Shown here: piece after piece, positions 1 through 9,533 of the stretch | How the letters are laid out: each line of letters begins with the position of its first letter | Numbering within the stretch: position 1 is the first letter of the stretch | Program-made: the position numbers and the translations under genes | The notes under the pieces: generated by a model | Told to the model about the DNA's origin: nothing | The model's database searches: none | What the model saw: only the letters and a program-made list of their open reading frames with translations | Assembly (NCBI GenBank): GCA_003990745.1 | Contig: RBNI01003880.1 | Span: 1-15,021, forward strand | DNA length: 15,021 bases | Origin: Jimgerdemannia flammicorona | Lineage: Eukaryota; Mucoromycota; Endogonomycetes; Endogonales; Endogonaceae | Reading direction: 5' to 3'

Positions 1-1340
1 CTCTTGGACTTCACCTTTATTACTAATCTATCAAATATAAATACAGTACTCCTTCCCACTACCCAATCCCCCTAGAGGGCCCCCTCCCCCCATACTCTCA
101 TACTTGAACACTACCTTATTACCCACTACTCCAGTCTCATTTCTCTTCAATCTCCACTCCCTACCATATCTCAGACCACAGATTTCTCCTATATTTCCAA
201 AGATACTCTATATCATCTTTTAAGCAGAAGTCATCTACTGGTGCTCTACCCAATAGAAGGTGATCTCACCTCTACATCTGAAGTTTCTATTTCTCCTCTC
301 CCTCATTACCCCTCCATTGGAGATCAATATGATATACCCCATTAACTACTCTCTATCAAAATCTCCTATAATATATTCTCTGACTCCTCTTTAAAGTCAC
401 CAGAGATAGAAGATCCCCAGTTATATCACAGAGAGAGAACTAGACCTCTCATATCCTCTGCATGAGGGGAACCCACTCTCTGTCCCTCAACTCACTTACT
501 CACTTCAGTCACTATGCCCTCAAGTAGTGAAGATACTTGGGAAAATCCACCAGATCTAGGCCTCTCTAGTTCACTAGCCAGATCAATATCTCTCAAACAA
601 TCTGACTCTATTGCTCTACTCATATCTAGCTTCTGGCTATCTTCAACAATTGCTTGACCACCCATGCTAGAAAGTCCAAGTAGTACTTCAGATACTATAG
701 CTTAGACAATCAGTATATATTTAATACTGTTACCCTTCTTACTAGAGATATATAGCAACTACTCTATCTCAAGAGAGTGCTTCCCCACTCCACTAACTAC
801 TGCTCCTACCATCTGTATAGTAGCAAGGAGTCATATACTGAAAAGTAAATCCTCAGATAGCAAACAGCCTTGCCTATAGAGACAATTATTCCAATTATAT
901 CCCCCCACCTACTATCTCTTCTCTTAATACCAAAGTCTCACATTTATATCAGTTGAGCTTAGTATCCAAGCACCTCTCATATATATCACTCTACTATACC
1001 TTTCAGTATCACAACATCCTCAGCTAACTCCAGCCCAACTACCATATCATCAGCAAAGACTCCCACCTTCTAATTAACCTCCAGAATGTCCAACTCTCTC
1101 ACCTTTTACTATATCCTATCCAAAAGAGGCTCTAGAGATAGTATATACAGAATCAGTGATAGTGGATCCCTCTATAGCACTCCTCTGCCCAGAGGGAATG
1201 AAACCTCTTTATATCTATTTACTATAATTACTGCCCAACTCTCTTCCAGCAGACCAACCAAGGCCCACTGGACTCTAGGGAGGAATCTTGTAATTTGCCT
1301 CTATTGAGCTAGGCACATTATACTAGAAATTGATGTGTCC
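1..1340 (-). mobile_element. LINE 3' fragment, minus strand (reverse transcriptase to 3' end)
   Basis: Read on the minus strand this is a second copy of the LINE found at 1514-9478. Its right part aligns with the reverse transcriptase region of the plus copy. Examples are the GGATCC-containing segment at about 1164-1169, matching the QGDP motif at 5642-5653, and an intact FADD codon run at 1046-1057. Its left edge aligns with the plus-copy 3' end: both contain 'taataaaggtg(g/a)agtccaag' (minus strand 31-2; plus 9409-9430). Colinearity is good down to about position 430 (plus 6360). The remaining stretch is about 0.6 kb shorter than in the plus copy and seems to lack the zinc-finger region. 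Many stop codons break the frame, so it is a pseudogene. The A-rich tail must lie left of the window. The 5' limit is uncertain (about 1320-1400). Confidence 0.85.
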
Positions 1341-1413
1341 AAATCGAGCCTCATAAAAGGGAGACTGTGCTCTGCATTGAATTACCTTTATCCTTTCAAT
1401 CAGGAAATCTAGG

Positions 1414-1440
1414 TATTATTTTATTTTATTTTATTTTTTT
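1414..1440 (-). repeat. (TTTTA)n tract, possible minus-strand LINE tail
   Basis: This is a run of TTTTA units. On the minus strand it reads GACTAAAAAAATAAAATAAAAT, close to the GACTATAAAAAATAAAATAAAAT that ends the plus-strand LINE at 9432-9455. It may be the tail of another, severely 5'-truncated minus-strand LINE, or the remains of one. The sequence to its right (1441-1496) shows only weak likeness to the LINE 3' end. Confidence 0.55.
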
Positions 1441-1496
1441 AGTCTTCTGCCAAGGGAGTTGCTATCACCAAAATTATCTGATCATAGCAATGTTAT

Positions 1497-1513
1497 CAGA
1501 TAACAAAAATCTC
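1497..1513. repeat. Left target-site duplication of the plus-strand LINE (17 bp)
   Basis: The 17-base sequence CAGATAACAAAAATCTC occurs here and again at 9479-9495, immediately after the A-rich tail of the LINE. A perfect 17-bp match at these two positions is what target-primed reverse transcription leaves behind. It fixes the LINE 5' end at 1514. Confidence 0.88.
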
Positions 1514-1597
1514 TGGACCTCTTTCCAGTACTATTCAGGTTATACAATCTTTGGAAGACACTTACAACATCATTTTTGGAGAAAAGAGACTAACAAC

Positions 1598-3597
1598 ATG
1601 GTGACCAACAGGCAACCTGAGGTACATACTGGGTAGGGTGGCCCAAGTGCTTTCAACTGGCAGTAGGTGGGGAGAGGTCCAGGCCTGGGAGGGGACATGA
1701 GGGGGCTGCTGGCGGGTGGACATGGAAGGGGTGAAGGTAGTGATAGAGGCTCAGGATCTGAAAGAGTGAGCTTTGCAGAGACAGTGAAGGGGAGATAGCA
1801 GGTGTCAGAGCTAGAGGGCTGGCTGAGAAAGGGCAAGGAGACTGAGAAGGTGACAGTGCAGGGAGGAGTAGCTCTTAAAAGGGGGGGCAGTGGAGCTGGG
1901 AGAGTAGTAGCTGGGGAGAGTGTGACTGCTGATGGTGATGAGACTGTCAATCTGGAAAAAAATCCAGATATGATAGCTGATGGCAAGGCTGAGCAGCTGA
2001 GGCTTAGAAGACAAGGGGACTTGGTGGATAGTGTAATGGGTCTGTAGTGGCCCCATTGTTCAAAAAATCGACCTTAGCATTTGTAGTTACACTGTGCTTC
2101 CGGGGCCTAGCAGTGATAGTGAAAATGGTGCTGGGGCTCATCACTAAGTAGGTGGCAAGAGCTGTGTCTATGAAGTTTTTGAAGAGACTGAAGGGAGTGG
2201 AGGTGGGTTTTGAGGAGGTGGTGCCACTGGAGGAGGTACTGAAGGTTGGATTAGTAGTTGAAGAGGTGTGTGTTCTGATGGCACATTGTCTGAAGTAGGA
2301 TCCCAGAGTGGTCCAACTGTTGGTAAAAAGAGTGCCAACAGTGACAGTGATGGAGACAAGAAAGAGAGTTGAGGATTTCATAACAGAATATGGAGAGGTA
2401 GTGGATATCAGATTCAGGGTCTAGGAAGGGACCTCGCTCAGGACTGGTGACGTGGATGTGAGGATTCGGCTAGCTGAAAAGGAAGCTACTGGGAAGGTAA
2501 GGGACTGGTCTTTGGCAATGGTCTAGAGAGCAATCTTGTATAAGGTGACAAGGGTGAAGGAAAGTGAGGAGGAGGAGGAGGATTTATTAGAAGTGCTAGA
2601 AGAGTTGAGTGGTGCTGTAGGGAGACAAGTGAAGGCTTGGGAGGCCTTTGTGAAGTCAATGCACTTGGAGGTAGTGGATGGAAAGTAGATTCGAGTGACC
2701 AAGGAGCAGTGGGAAAGGGCTCAGGGGCATAAGAGACAGAAAGAGCTACTGACCAAGCTGGATAACAGACCACTGGGGGATGCAAGCAAGGTGAAGGGTA
2801 CAGAGGGAGCTGAAGCAAGTGTCTGGGCCAGTGAGGGGGAGGGGAAGGGCAAGAAGGAGGCAGGGAAGAATAAGGAGAAGTCTTATAATGACCCATATGC
2901 TGATAGTATACTAGAGGTTTGGGAGGAGAACTGAGAGGGCTCCTCTACCCCTACTCCTCTTATCAGGCATAGCCCAGCTTCCTGAAACAGAGTGGTAGAA
3001 GATGTGCCAATGTGAGGGGTCCAGAGGGAGCAATTCGGAGTTCTGGAGGTGGTATATGGGAGACAGGTGGTGGTGGCTGGAGAAGAGGAACTGGTGGATG
3101 TCCCAGAGGTATGGGATGAGTCTGCAAGTACTGGAGCTGACACCACAATGTTGGATGAAGAGAGGCTGGTGACTCTGGGGGGGAAGGAGATAGGGAACTT
3201 ACTTTGGATATACCGGATGATGAATAATCTAGTAGTGGAAGAGTTGGGGGAGGTGGACATATGAGTGATGAGTGATGAGCATTGGGCTAGGATACTGTAG
3301 GGGGATGGAGTAGTGAAGGCATTGAAGGCAGAAATTCTTGCAGTGTATCTAGAGGAGGAAGGGTATGAGGTGGATAAGGAGAGGGAGGTAGAGATGGTGG
3401 TCATTGCTAGAGAGAGAGCTGAATACTGCTGGAATAAGCATCATGGTCTGCAGTTCTGGCAGGAGATATGTCTAGAATACCAAGAGGAGTTCGAGGAGAA
3501 GACAGATGGTGAGATGAATGAACTGCTAGCTAGATTGGAGACTCAGAGGGCAGAAGAGGAGGAGGTGGCTATGGAACATAATCTGGACATGGTGTAG
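1598..3597 (+). pseudogene. LINE ORF1 (Gag-like nucleic-acid-binding protein), broken
   Basis: ORF1 proteins of LINEs bind the element RNA and form the transposition particle. The ATG at 1598 lies 84 nt inside the element and opens a Gly/Arg-rich N-terminus. The frame is followed to about 2047, where it shifts by one to the frame used from 2044 to 3597. In-frame stops (mostly TAG, also TGA at 2932) interrupt it repeatedly. Between them the protein text is consistent: a Lys/Glu-rich helical middle (about 2340-2900) and a very acidic, probably coiled-coil C-terminus (about 3313-3594). I could not see the CCHC knuckles common in Tad1-type ORF1 proteins. The true stop may be the TAG at 3595 or the one at 3619; ORF2 starts 31 nt after the latter. 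Assignment rests on position in the element, not on sequence identity. Confidence 0.7.
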
Positions 3598-6500
3598 GAG
3601 GAGATGAGCATGGAGCAGTAGAGATCGATTGACAACATAACATATTTCATTATGAATAGTACAACCAACATTTTTTCTTTAAACATGAATGGGTTATGGG
3701 GTACTGCTCAACGTTAGAACATTTTTACTTAGATGAAGGGATTGTAGGCTGATCTCTTCCTCTTGCAGGATGTCAGATGTGAGGATGATTCTGATAAGTT
3801 GGAATAGATGAAGGAATGGGGAGGTGTAGCGATTTGGAAGAGCAAGGTTGGGATTTTGGTTCGGAAAGGCAGAGGGGAGATACAGGATGTGAGGAGTTGG
3901 GGGGAGAGACTGGTCTGAGGTAAGTAGATTCATGCAGGCTGGGAGCCAGTTATAGTTGGCTCCTGTTACTGCCCTGTGGTATGGGGTGAGTGAGTAGATT
4001 GGGTGAAAGGCTTACAAGAGAGTGGGATCCTTACAGAGGCTGGGGTGGACATGCTTGGGGGAGATTTCAATATAGTTTTGGACACACTGTTGGATAGAAC
4101 AGATGGAGGACAAGGTGCTGAGAGCAGGAGTGGAGGACTGGTGGTGTGGGAGGAAGTAGAAAGACTAAGTACACTGGTAGATGCTGGTAGGGAGTGCTGG
4201 GGAAATAGGAGAGTTTATATATATTGGGCAGGAGTCTGGAGACAAGAATCAACTGAATTTTGATGACCAGCTGCTGGGGCCTAGATGTTTGGAAGTCACT
4301 AGAGGTGGAATGGTGTCTATGGTCAGATCACTAGGGGCTTTTGAGACAGGGGTGCTTTGGGAGAAGTAGAGATGGGCCTAGACATTGGCACCTCAATTCC
4401 TCTTTGTTAGATGACAAGACCTGGTGAGATGAGTGGCTAAGGACATTCAGCAGAGGGTAGAGAACTGGTGGCAGGAAGGTGCCTCAGTGGGGGTTTAGTG
4501 GATGAGGATGAAGGAGATGGCCAAGATTTACTAGAGTGAGGCTGGCAAGGAGGCAGAGAGGCAGAGAAGGCAAAGAGTGTGTTGGGCTTTTACTAGATTG
4601 ACTAGGCTCTTGGAGGAGTGGGCAAGGCTGATGATATTGGAGGGTGATGAAGATTGGAGATTAATGAGGGCGAAAATGGAGGTTGGGGAACTACAACAGG
4701 TGCTGTGGAAAGAGGAAGAGGCAAGGGTATGGAGCTTGGCAGTATGGCTTTGCTGGCAGGATCTGGAGGAAGGGGAGAGGCCTTCCAAGTTTCTTACAAG
4801 GGTCCTTAGAGTGAGACAGATAAAGCAATGGTGAGAAGGGGTGTTGGACTCAGATGGTATACTGGTACATAGTGTACAGGACATTCTTGGATTGCTGAAG
4901 GAGCAATGGAGTGGATTGTGGAGTGAGGAGGAGGGTGGGGCAGATGTTGCTACCATTGACCAAACATTGGAGGATTGGCACCCACCACAAGTTGAGGGGC
5001 TAGATGACCTAGTGATGCCTATACAGGAGAATGAGATCCACCAGGTTCTTGCCATGACAATGCCAGGTATAGCACCTGGGGAGGATGGTCTACCCTGGGA
5101 CTTTTGGAAGTGAATGGTTAGAGTCCCAGGGGTGATGGGAGAGATGACAACATTGTGCAACTTTATTCTACAGACAGGGAGGTGGGTGGGGGAGCAGGAC
5201 CTTGGGCTGGTGATGCTGCTTTATAAAAACAAAGGAAGGCAGGAGGATTGAAAGAACTGGTAGCCAATAATGTTGCTTGATATGGACAGAAAGTTGGTGA
5301 CTAAGGTGGTGGTGGCAAGACTACAGAAGGTGGCCCAGCAAGTCATGGGTGTTGAGCAGAGGGGATTTGTGGGTAGTTGACTCATCAGAGATAGCACTGC
5401 CTGAGTACATAGAGTTATTGAAGGGGCAAGGGCCTGTGGACTGGATGGGTGTCTAGTCTTCTTGGACCAGGAGAAGGCCTATGACTAGGTGCGAAGAGTC
5501 TGCTTGGCAAAAGTTTTGGATAGAATGGGGGTTCCATACCAATTCTGGTCAGCAATGGTCAGCCTACTGGAAGGGAGTAGGGCTGCACTCATGTGTAATG
5601 GACATAGAGGGGTAGCATTCCTCTTGGGTAGGGGGGTGCCCCAGGGGGATCCACTGTCCCCCATTTTGTATGCTCTTTCACTGGAACTCCTTATGGATAG
5701 AATTAGGCAGAGGATAGCGGGGCTCTCTGTCTTTGACATTGGATGGAAAGTTGGGGCCTTTGTAGATAATATGGTGGTTGGTTTGGGTTTGATTGCTGAT
5801 GTTGAAGAGCTCAAGAAAACTGTAGAGTGGTATGAGGAGAACTCTGGAGCTAAGCTGAATTGGTATAAGAATGAAACAATGGTGCTTGGCAATGGTCTAG
5901 TGGAAGGAGAGGTTATAGGAACAATCATCCCCACCAGTAAAGCAGTGTGGTACTTGGGCATTTATTTGTCAGTCTATGGGTCAGTTCTGCCCAGGCTTTG
6001 GTGGGAGCAGAGGATTGGAATCTGGGAGGAGGCCCTGCAGAGTTGGGGAGGAAGACAATTTTCTCTGGCAGGGCGGGTCTCAATTTTGAATGTCTACTGG
6101 TTGCCAAAGTTGTGGTATCTGGCATATTATCTGGACTTCCCAGTCTGGGTGGTGAAGAGATTGATGAAGTCAGCAAAGGGATGGATTTGGGCTGGCAGGT
6201 GGAGTCAGATTGATTGAGAGACCTTGTCCCTACCAGTAGCAAGAGGTGGTCTTGGGCTGGTTGACTTTCCAAAATGGTTACACTGCTTGAGAGCATAGTG
6301 GCTAAAGAGGGCAGTGGAATTGTGAGGAGATGGTTGGGTTCCTCTGCTACAGAAGATCTGGAAGAGGTAGTCATCGCCAAGAGGCTCAACTGGCAATCTC
6401 CTCTCATTGGTTGGACTTCAGAATATTGAACAATTGCAATATAAGGGATTTTGGTGGAAGATAGCAGAGAGGGTACACTACATTGGAATTCATTAGTAGA

Positions 6501-7076
6501 AGAATGAAGGAGAGGTGGCTTGGGACCTGGTGATGTGGAGATAGAATCATATACTGCTGGGTGGTGCTCCTTTAATTGAGTTCAATATTGGCAATGAAAT
6601 GGAATGCCAAAGGGGACTGGGCCAGGATCTGTGGCCTAGCAGTTGGCAAGGAGTTGGAATTGGCAAAGAGTGGAACTGGCATGATGTTTGGACCTGGAGT
6701 GCCACAGTGAGAAAGTGGATGCTGCCAAAGTACTGGGTGGTCTGATGGTGTATACTATGGAGGAATATAATGCTCAACTTTTGCTTGGGGTACCTTATCA
6801 TAGGGAGTTGCTTCGACTGTGAGGAGTGCCATAATGTAGAGCAGGAGGGGGGTTATGTACAGATGCCTAAACATTGGCTAGGAGAGTGTGAGGTGTTGGG
6901 GGATTTTTGGTGGGTAATTGGGGAATACTTGAGAGTATGGCATAGAGGAGATGAAGTATGGGGGAGGTGGGAGGACTTGAGGGATAGATTGGTAGGGGGG
7001 ATAGAGAAGGAGTGGCTTACTTTGGGTTAGGCTTTGGCTATTTGGGTAGGGCTGGTCAGTCACTGGCTATTTGTTT

Positions 7077-7081
7077 TTGAG
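7077..7081. repeat. Left 5-bp target duplication of the inserted LTR (TTGAG)
   Basis: TTGAG ends the LINE sequence before TGTAAG. The same TTGAG follows CTTACA at 9146-9150. A 5-bp duplication is typical of Ty3- and Ty1-type integrases. Confidence 0.82.
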
Positions 7082-7369
7082 TGTAAGCGCACAACCTCCA
7101 AGCCACAGAAATCACACGTCACCCTCTTAACAAGCCACTAAGATCACACGCGACCTCCAAACAAATCTGGAAATCAGCTGCATAATCACGAAGCTGAGTC
7201 AAACAGAAGTCACAGTGCACAAAGCTGAGTCAATACTAAGTCACGGAATACAAGATCCACACAAATAGAATCTTACCAATCCAGAACAAATGCATATATA
7301 TCCAGCCCCAAGACATGTCGAAACAGAGAACCAAAATACATAACAACCACAACTTCCAAATACACAAAC

Positions 7370-8467
7370 ATGACTACCGAGATCTATAACTGCATCCACG
7401 CTGACATTTGGAATGCCATTGTCAACCGAGCTACACCCCCTCTGCCCCTCATGAATATCTATAGCCAAGCACCTCTCTACTTCGTGGAAGCCCGATGGAA
7501 CGCCCTGAACATACTTAACGAGGCCCACTGGATTGGACAAATCTCAAGCTACTACCAGATCGGCCGCCTCCTGGAAGACATGGTCGAACACCACCATGAT
7601 ACAGACATTACCCAGATGTCTCAGCACCAGAAGCTCATTGCCCGCAAATACCGAGAGCTCTTCTACAAGTACAGCACCTTTATTCCCCACCTTCGAGTTA
7701 CTACCAGCGACATGGTTGCTACTCTGTCCTATGGCCAAATCGACGACATGATATAAGAACTCAACCACAAGTACCTTGAGTATGTTGAGACTACAGACAG
7801 AACCTTCCCACATCCTGATGACCACATCCTGCAAATGCCCCAAGTTGGATACGCCATGAAGGATGTCTACGATATAATTAACTTCGACAAAGATGAAGCA
7901 GAAGACAATGATCCTTCTGATGCCGACATGACCTCAAGCTGAGGATCTCTCCCAACTCTGATCATACCACCAACTCTGCCGATGAACTTACAACAGTTCA
8001 TAACCACATACAAGACTTATTGGGATGATGACCACTGGCACGAATACCAATCTGCATTCACTCCTGATTACTTCAACTACAATGAAGAGACCGGAGAACA
8101 CAATCTGTACCTTCAGACAACTCTCGAGATTGAACCAACCACTCCACCACCTGAGTATGAGCAACATGAACCACAACCGCCAGCATACTACAACCCCGCG
8201 ACTCATAGTGCTGTAACCTATAGAAGGTACGCAGATAGTGAATCCGATGAAAGCGAAGACAGCACACCCCTCCTTCGCCCACCAACACCTTATCCAGCAT
8301 ACGAGACAGATGATGCTATCCTGTAGGATGGAGATGAAGTTCCAATGTATTATTATCTCAGCCAACAAGGAGAAGTAATCTGCAAACCACTCTTCCTAGA
8401 TGACTACTTCATCAGAGATGATGTCATTGATGGTGATGTCATTGAAGACTACCCAGACAGCGCCTAA
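7370..8467 (+). pseudogene. Unrecognised 365-codon U3-encoded protein with three nonsense codons
   Basis: I do not recognise this protein. One frame runs from the ATG at 7370 to the TAA at 8465. It is interrupted only by TAA at 7754, TGA at 7940 and TAG at 8324, each a single C-to-T change away from a sense codon (CAA, CGA, CAG). The N-terminal third (7370 to about 7840) is helical in character, with Trp, Tyr and His. The middle (about 7885-7980) is acidic, then Pro-rich. From 7982 a Tyr/Trp-rich stretch leads into a PPPEYEQHEPQPP-like low-complexity segment and an acidic Ser/Asp/Glu tract around 8236-8262. No zinc knuckle, protease, polymerase or signal peptide is visible. Without the middle stops it would be a soluble acidic protein. 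It lies wholly upstream of the LTR TATA box. A degenerate gag is the alternative, but its place in U3 argues against that. Confidence 0.65.
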
Positions 8468-8656
8468 ACCTATAAATAGATTAGCAGTCATAGTATAGTT
8501 AGATTAGCCTTGTACGATGTGACTGTGAACTGACTCAGCAGTCAGACGATCTCTTGACATGTCAGATCATCCTTGTACTACGTGACTGCATTCCGACTCA
8601 GCAAAGCACTTAGTGCTACATCCATATTTAGCATAGTCCAGATAGCCCCTCACTAG

Positions 8657-8664
8657 TATAAATA
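8657..8664 (+). promoter_or_regulatory. TATA box of the solo LTR
   Basis: TATAAATA is followed by a C-rich tract. The other LTR in this window (14563-14966, minus strand) has TATAAATATCCCC, so both LTRs share TATAAATA-Y-CCCC. Transcription would be expected to start near 8685-8690. Confidence 0.6.
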
Positions 8665-8781
8665 CCCCCTCCCCCAGACCTCAGAATCTCAGATCTGAAC
8701 AATCTGAACACAACTCCTGAGCACTTCCCCACAATATCCCTTCACACAACTACTCCTAGTATAGCAATATCATGAATAGAG

Positions 8782-8787
8782 AATAAA
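8782..8787 (+). terminator. AATAAA polyadenylation-type signal in the solo LTR
   Basis: AATAAA lies about 125 nt downstream of the TATA box, where the R region of an LTR would carry its 3'-end signal. It is one motif in AT-rich DNA, so the support is positional. Confidence 0.4.
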
Positions 8788-9145
8788 CCTATTTAATAAC
8801 CCACAAACCACTCTTAAGTAAATCCGCTCCCTGTTAGGTCCTACTCCTAACCCCGTCACGAAATTTCCTAATTGGGTATTGTCTGCAGCGATACGCCGAT
8901 TCAACTAAGCTGGTCTTAGTTTCTTGAACTTTCTGAAATACGGAAAATCCTAAACATCCAGAACTAGTCCGAAAAAGGACTTTGGTTGAGACGTCAACCC
9001 AATCTTGAAATCAATAAGTGTAGAGGACGTACTCCATACGAAATTGATCTTGACCATAAGAAAACGGTCTTCCAGAATATTTAGAACTTCCAGAAAACCC
9101 TTCCAGAACTACATAACGGTTACCCTAAAAAGCAACCCTCTTACA

Positions 9146-9150
9146 TTGAG
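9146..9150. repeat. Right 5-bp target duplication of the inserted LTR (TTGAG)
   Basis: This is the second copy of TTGAG, directly after the CTTACA end. LINE ORF2 continues in frame from 9151. Confidence 0.82.
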
Positions 9151-9437
9151 GATAGGAGGAGATAGGGCTTGGGGGACCAGTTGTTGTGATAGCATAAGCT
9201 TATGGAAGACATCTTAACAGGCTGGTGTCTTGGTTGGGGGCCACAGAGTGGTTGGAGGCACTGCTTAGTAGAGAAAATTTATGGACAGAGTGGGGGGAGA
9301 GTTGGAGTAGTTGGTGAAAGGGTGATCTTTATTTATGAGGAGATGGAAAGGGGCCCCCCTATGGGGATTGGGTAGTGGGTGGTGATGATGTATACTTATT
9401 CATAGACTGGTAATAAAGGTGGAGTCCAAGTGACTAT

Positions 9438-9478
9438 AAAAAATAAAATAAAATAAAATAAAATAAAATAAAATAAAA
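9438..9478 (+). repeat. (TAAAA)n 3' tail of the plus-strand LINE
   Basis: About seven AAAAT units follow the LINE 3' end and stop exactly at the right 17-bp target duplication. This shows that the family is tailed with a short A-rich repeat rather than pure poly(A). Confidence 0.88.
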
Positions 9479-9495
9479 CAGATAACAAAAATCTC
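9479..9495. repeat. Right target-site duplication of the plus-strand LINE (17 bp)
   Basis: This is identical to 1497-1513 over 17 bases; the flanking bases differ on both sides. Confidence 0.88.
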
Positions 9496-9508
9496 AATTC
9501 TCATTGTG

Positions 9509-9533
9509 AAAAAAATAAAATAAAATAAAATAA
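9509..9533 (+). repeat. Second (AAAAT)n tract, plus orientation
   Basis: This tract has the same unit as the LINE tail and lies 13 bp beyond the right target duplication. It may be the tail of an older LINE remnant that formed part of the insertion target. Confidence 0.6.

Larger units (their letters stand above)
7082..9145 (+). mobile_element. Solo LTR (2,064 bp) with coding U3, inserted in LINE ORF2
   Basis: The unit begins TGTAAG and ends CTTACA, a 6-bp inverted repeat with TG...CA ends, and is bordered by TTGAG on both sides. Removing it restores the LINE reading frame. I see no second copy of either end inside, so it is not a small element with two LTRs. The internal order is that of an LTR read on the plus strand: a long coding U3 (7082 to about 8685), TATAAATA at 8657, AATAAA at 8782 and a U5 to 9145. 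Its CpG content and codon text look much fresher than the surrounding LINE. The size is unusually large for a fungal LTR. The alternative is a non-autonomous element of another type with 5-bp duplications; no polymerase or integrase sequence is present. Confidence 0.72.
3652..9375 (+). pseudogene. LINE ORF2: endonuclease-reverse transcriptase polyprotein, broken and interrupted
   Basis: ORF2 nicks the target and copies the RNA into it. From the ATG at 3652 the order is: AP-like endonuclease, with N-terminal 'SLNMNGL' and the GGDFN motif at 4057-4071; a one-base frameshift between 4181 and 4263; then one frame to 7081. Reverse transcriptase motifs are APGEDGLPWDFWK at 5072-5110, FLDQEKAYD at 5459-5485 and RGVPQGDPLSP at 5630-5662. 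The polymerase box reads FVDN at 5759-5770 instead of FADD, a fatal change. A CCHC finger (Cys 6818, Cys 6827, His 6872, Cys 6887; C-x2-C-x14-H-x4-C) resembles zf-RVT. A solo LTR splits the gene after the Glu codon at 7079-7081; the frame resumes at 9151 and ends at a TAG at 9373-9375, which the minus-strand copy also has. Without the insert it is about 1,218 codons. Many TAG/TGA stops. Confidence 0.9.
1514..9478 (+). mobile_element. Full-length but dead LINE (APE-type non-LTR retrotransposon), Tad1-like
   Basis: The unit runs from the left 17-bp duplication to a (TAAAA)n tail at 9438-9478, followed directly by the right duplication. It holds a short 5' leader, ORF1 (from 1598), ORF2 (from 3652) and a short 3' region. 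After subtracting the 2,069 bp of a later LTR insertion with its duplicated target, the LINE is 5,896 bp, a normal size for a complete fungal element. ORF2 has an N-terminal endonuclease, a reverse transcriptase and a C-terminal CCHC finger; I see no RNase H. The sense strand is strikingly purine-rich. Assignment to the Tad1 clade is inference from architecture; L1-like would be the alternative. Numerous stops, one frameshift in each ORF, and a mutated polymerase motif show it cannot move. Confidence 0.87.

Noticed and set aside
1570..3404. Several Ser/Pro/Leu-rich open frames on the minus strand opposite LINE ORF1
   Set aside because: They are antisense translations of a very purine-rich coding strand; the plus-strand frame has the element context and consistent protein text.
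5485..6407. Long minus-strand frames of 158 and 160 codons opposite the reverse transcriptase
   Set aside because: The plus strand here has clear reverse transcriptase motifs; the minus-strand frames show no domain and are shadows.
7241..8368. Minus-strand frames of 99, 99 and 126 codons opposite the U3 gene
   Set aside because: They are low-complexity shadows of the long plus-strand frame, which covers the whole interval with only three stops.
7082..9145. A complete short element with two LTRs (TRIM-like)
   Set aside because: I could not find any direct repeat of the first or last ~200 bp inside the unit; only the 6-bp inverted ends match.
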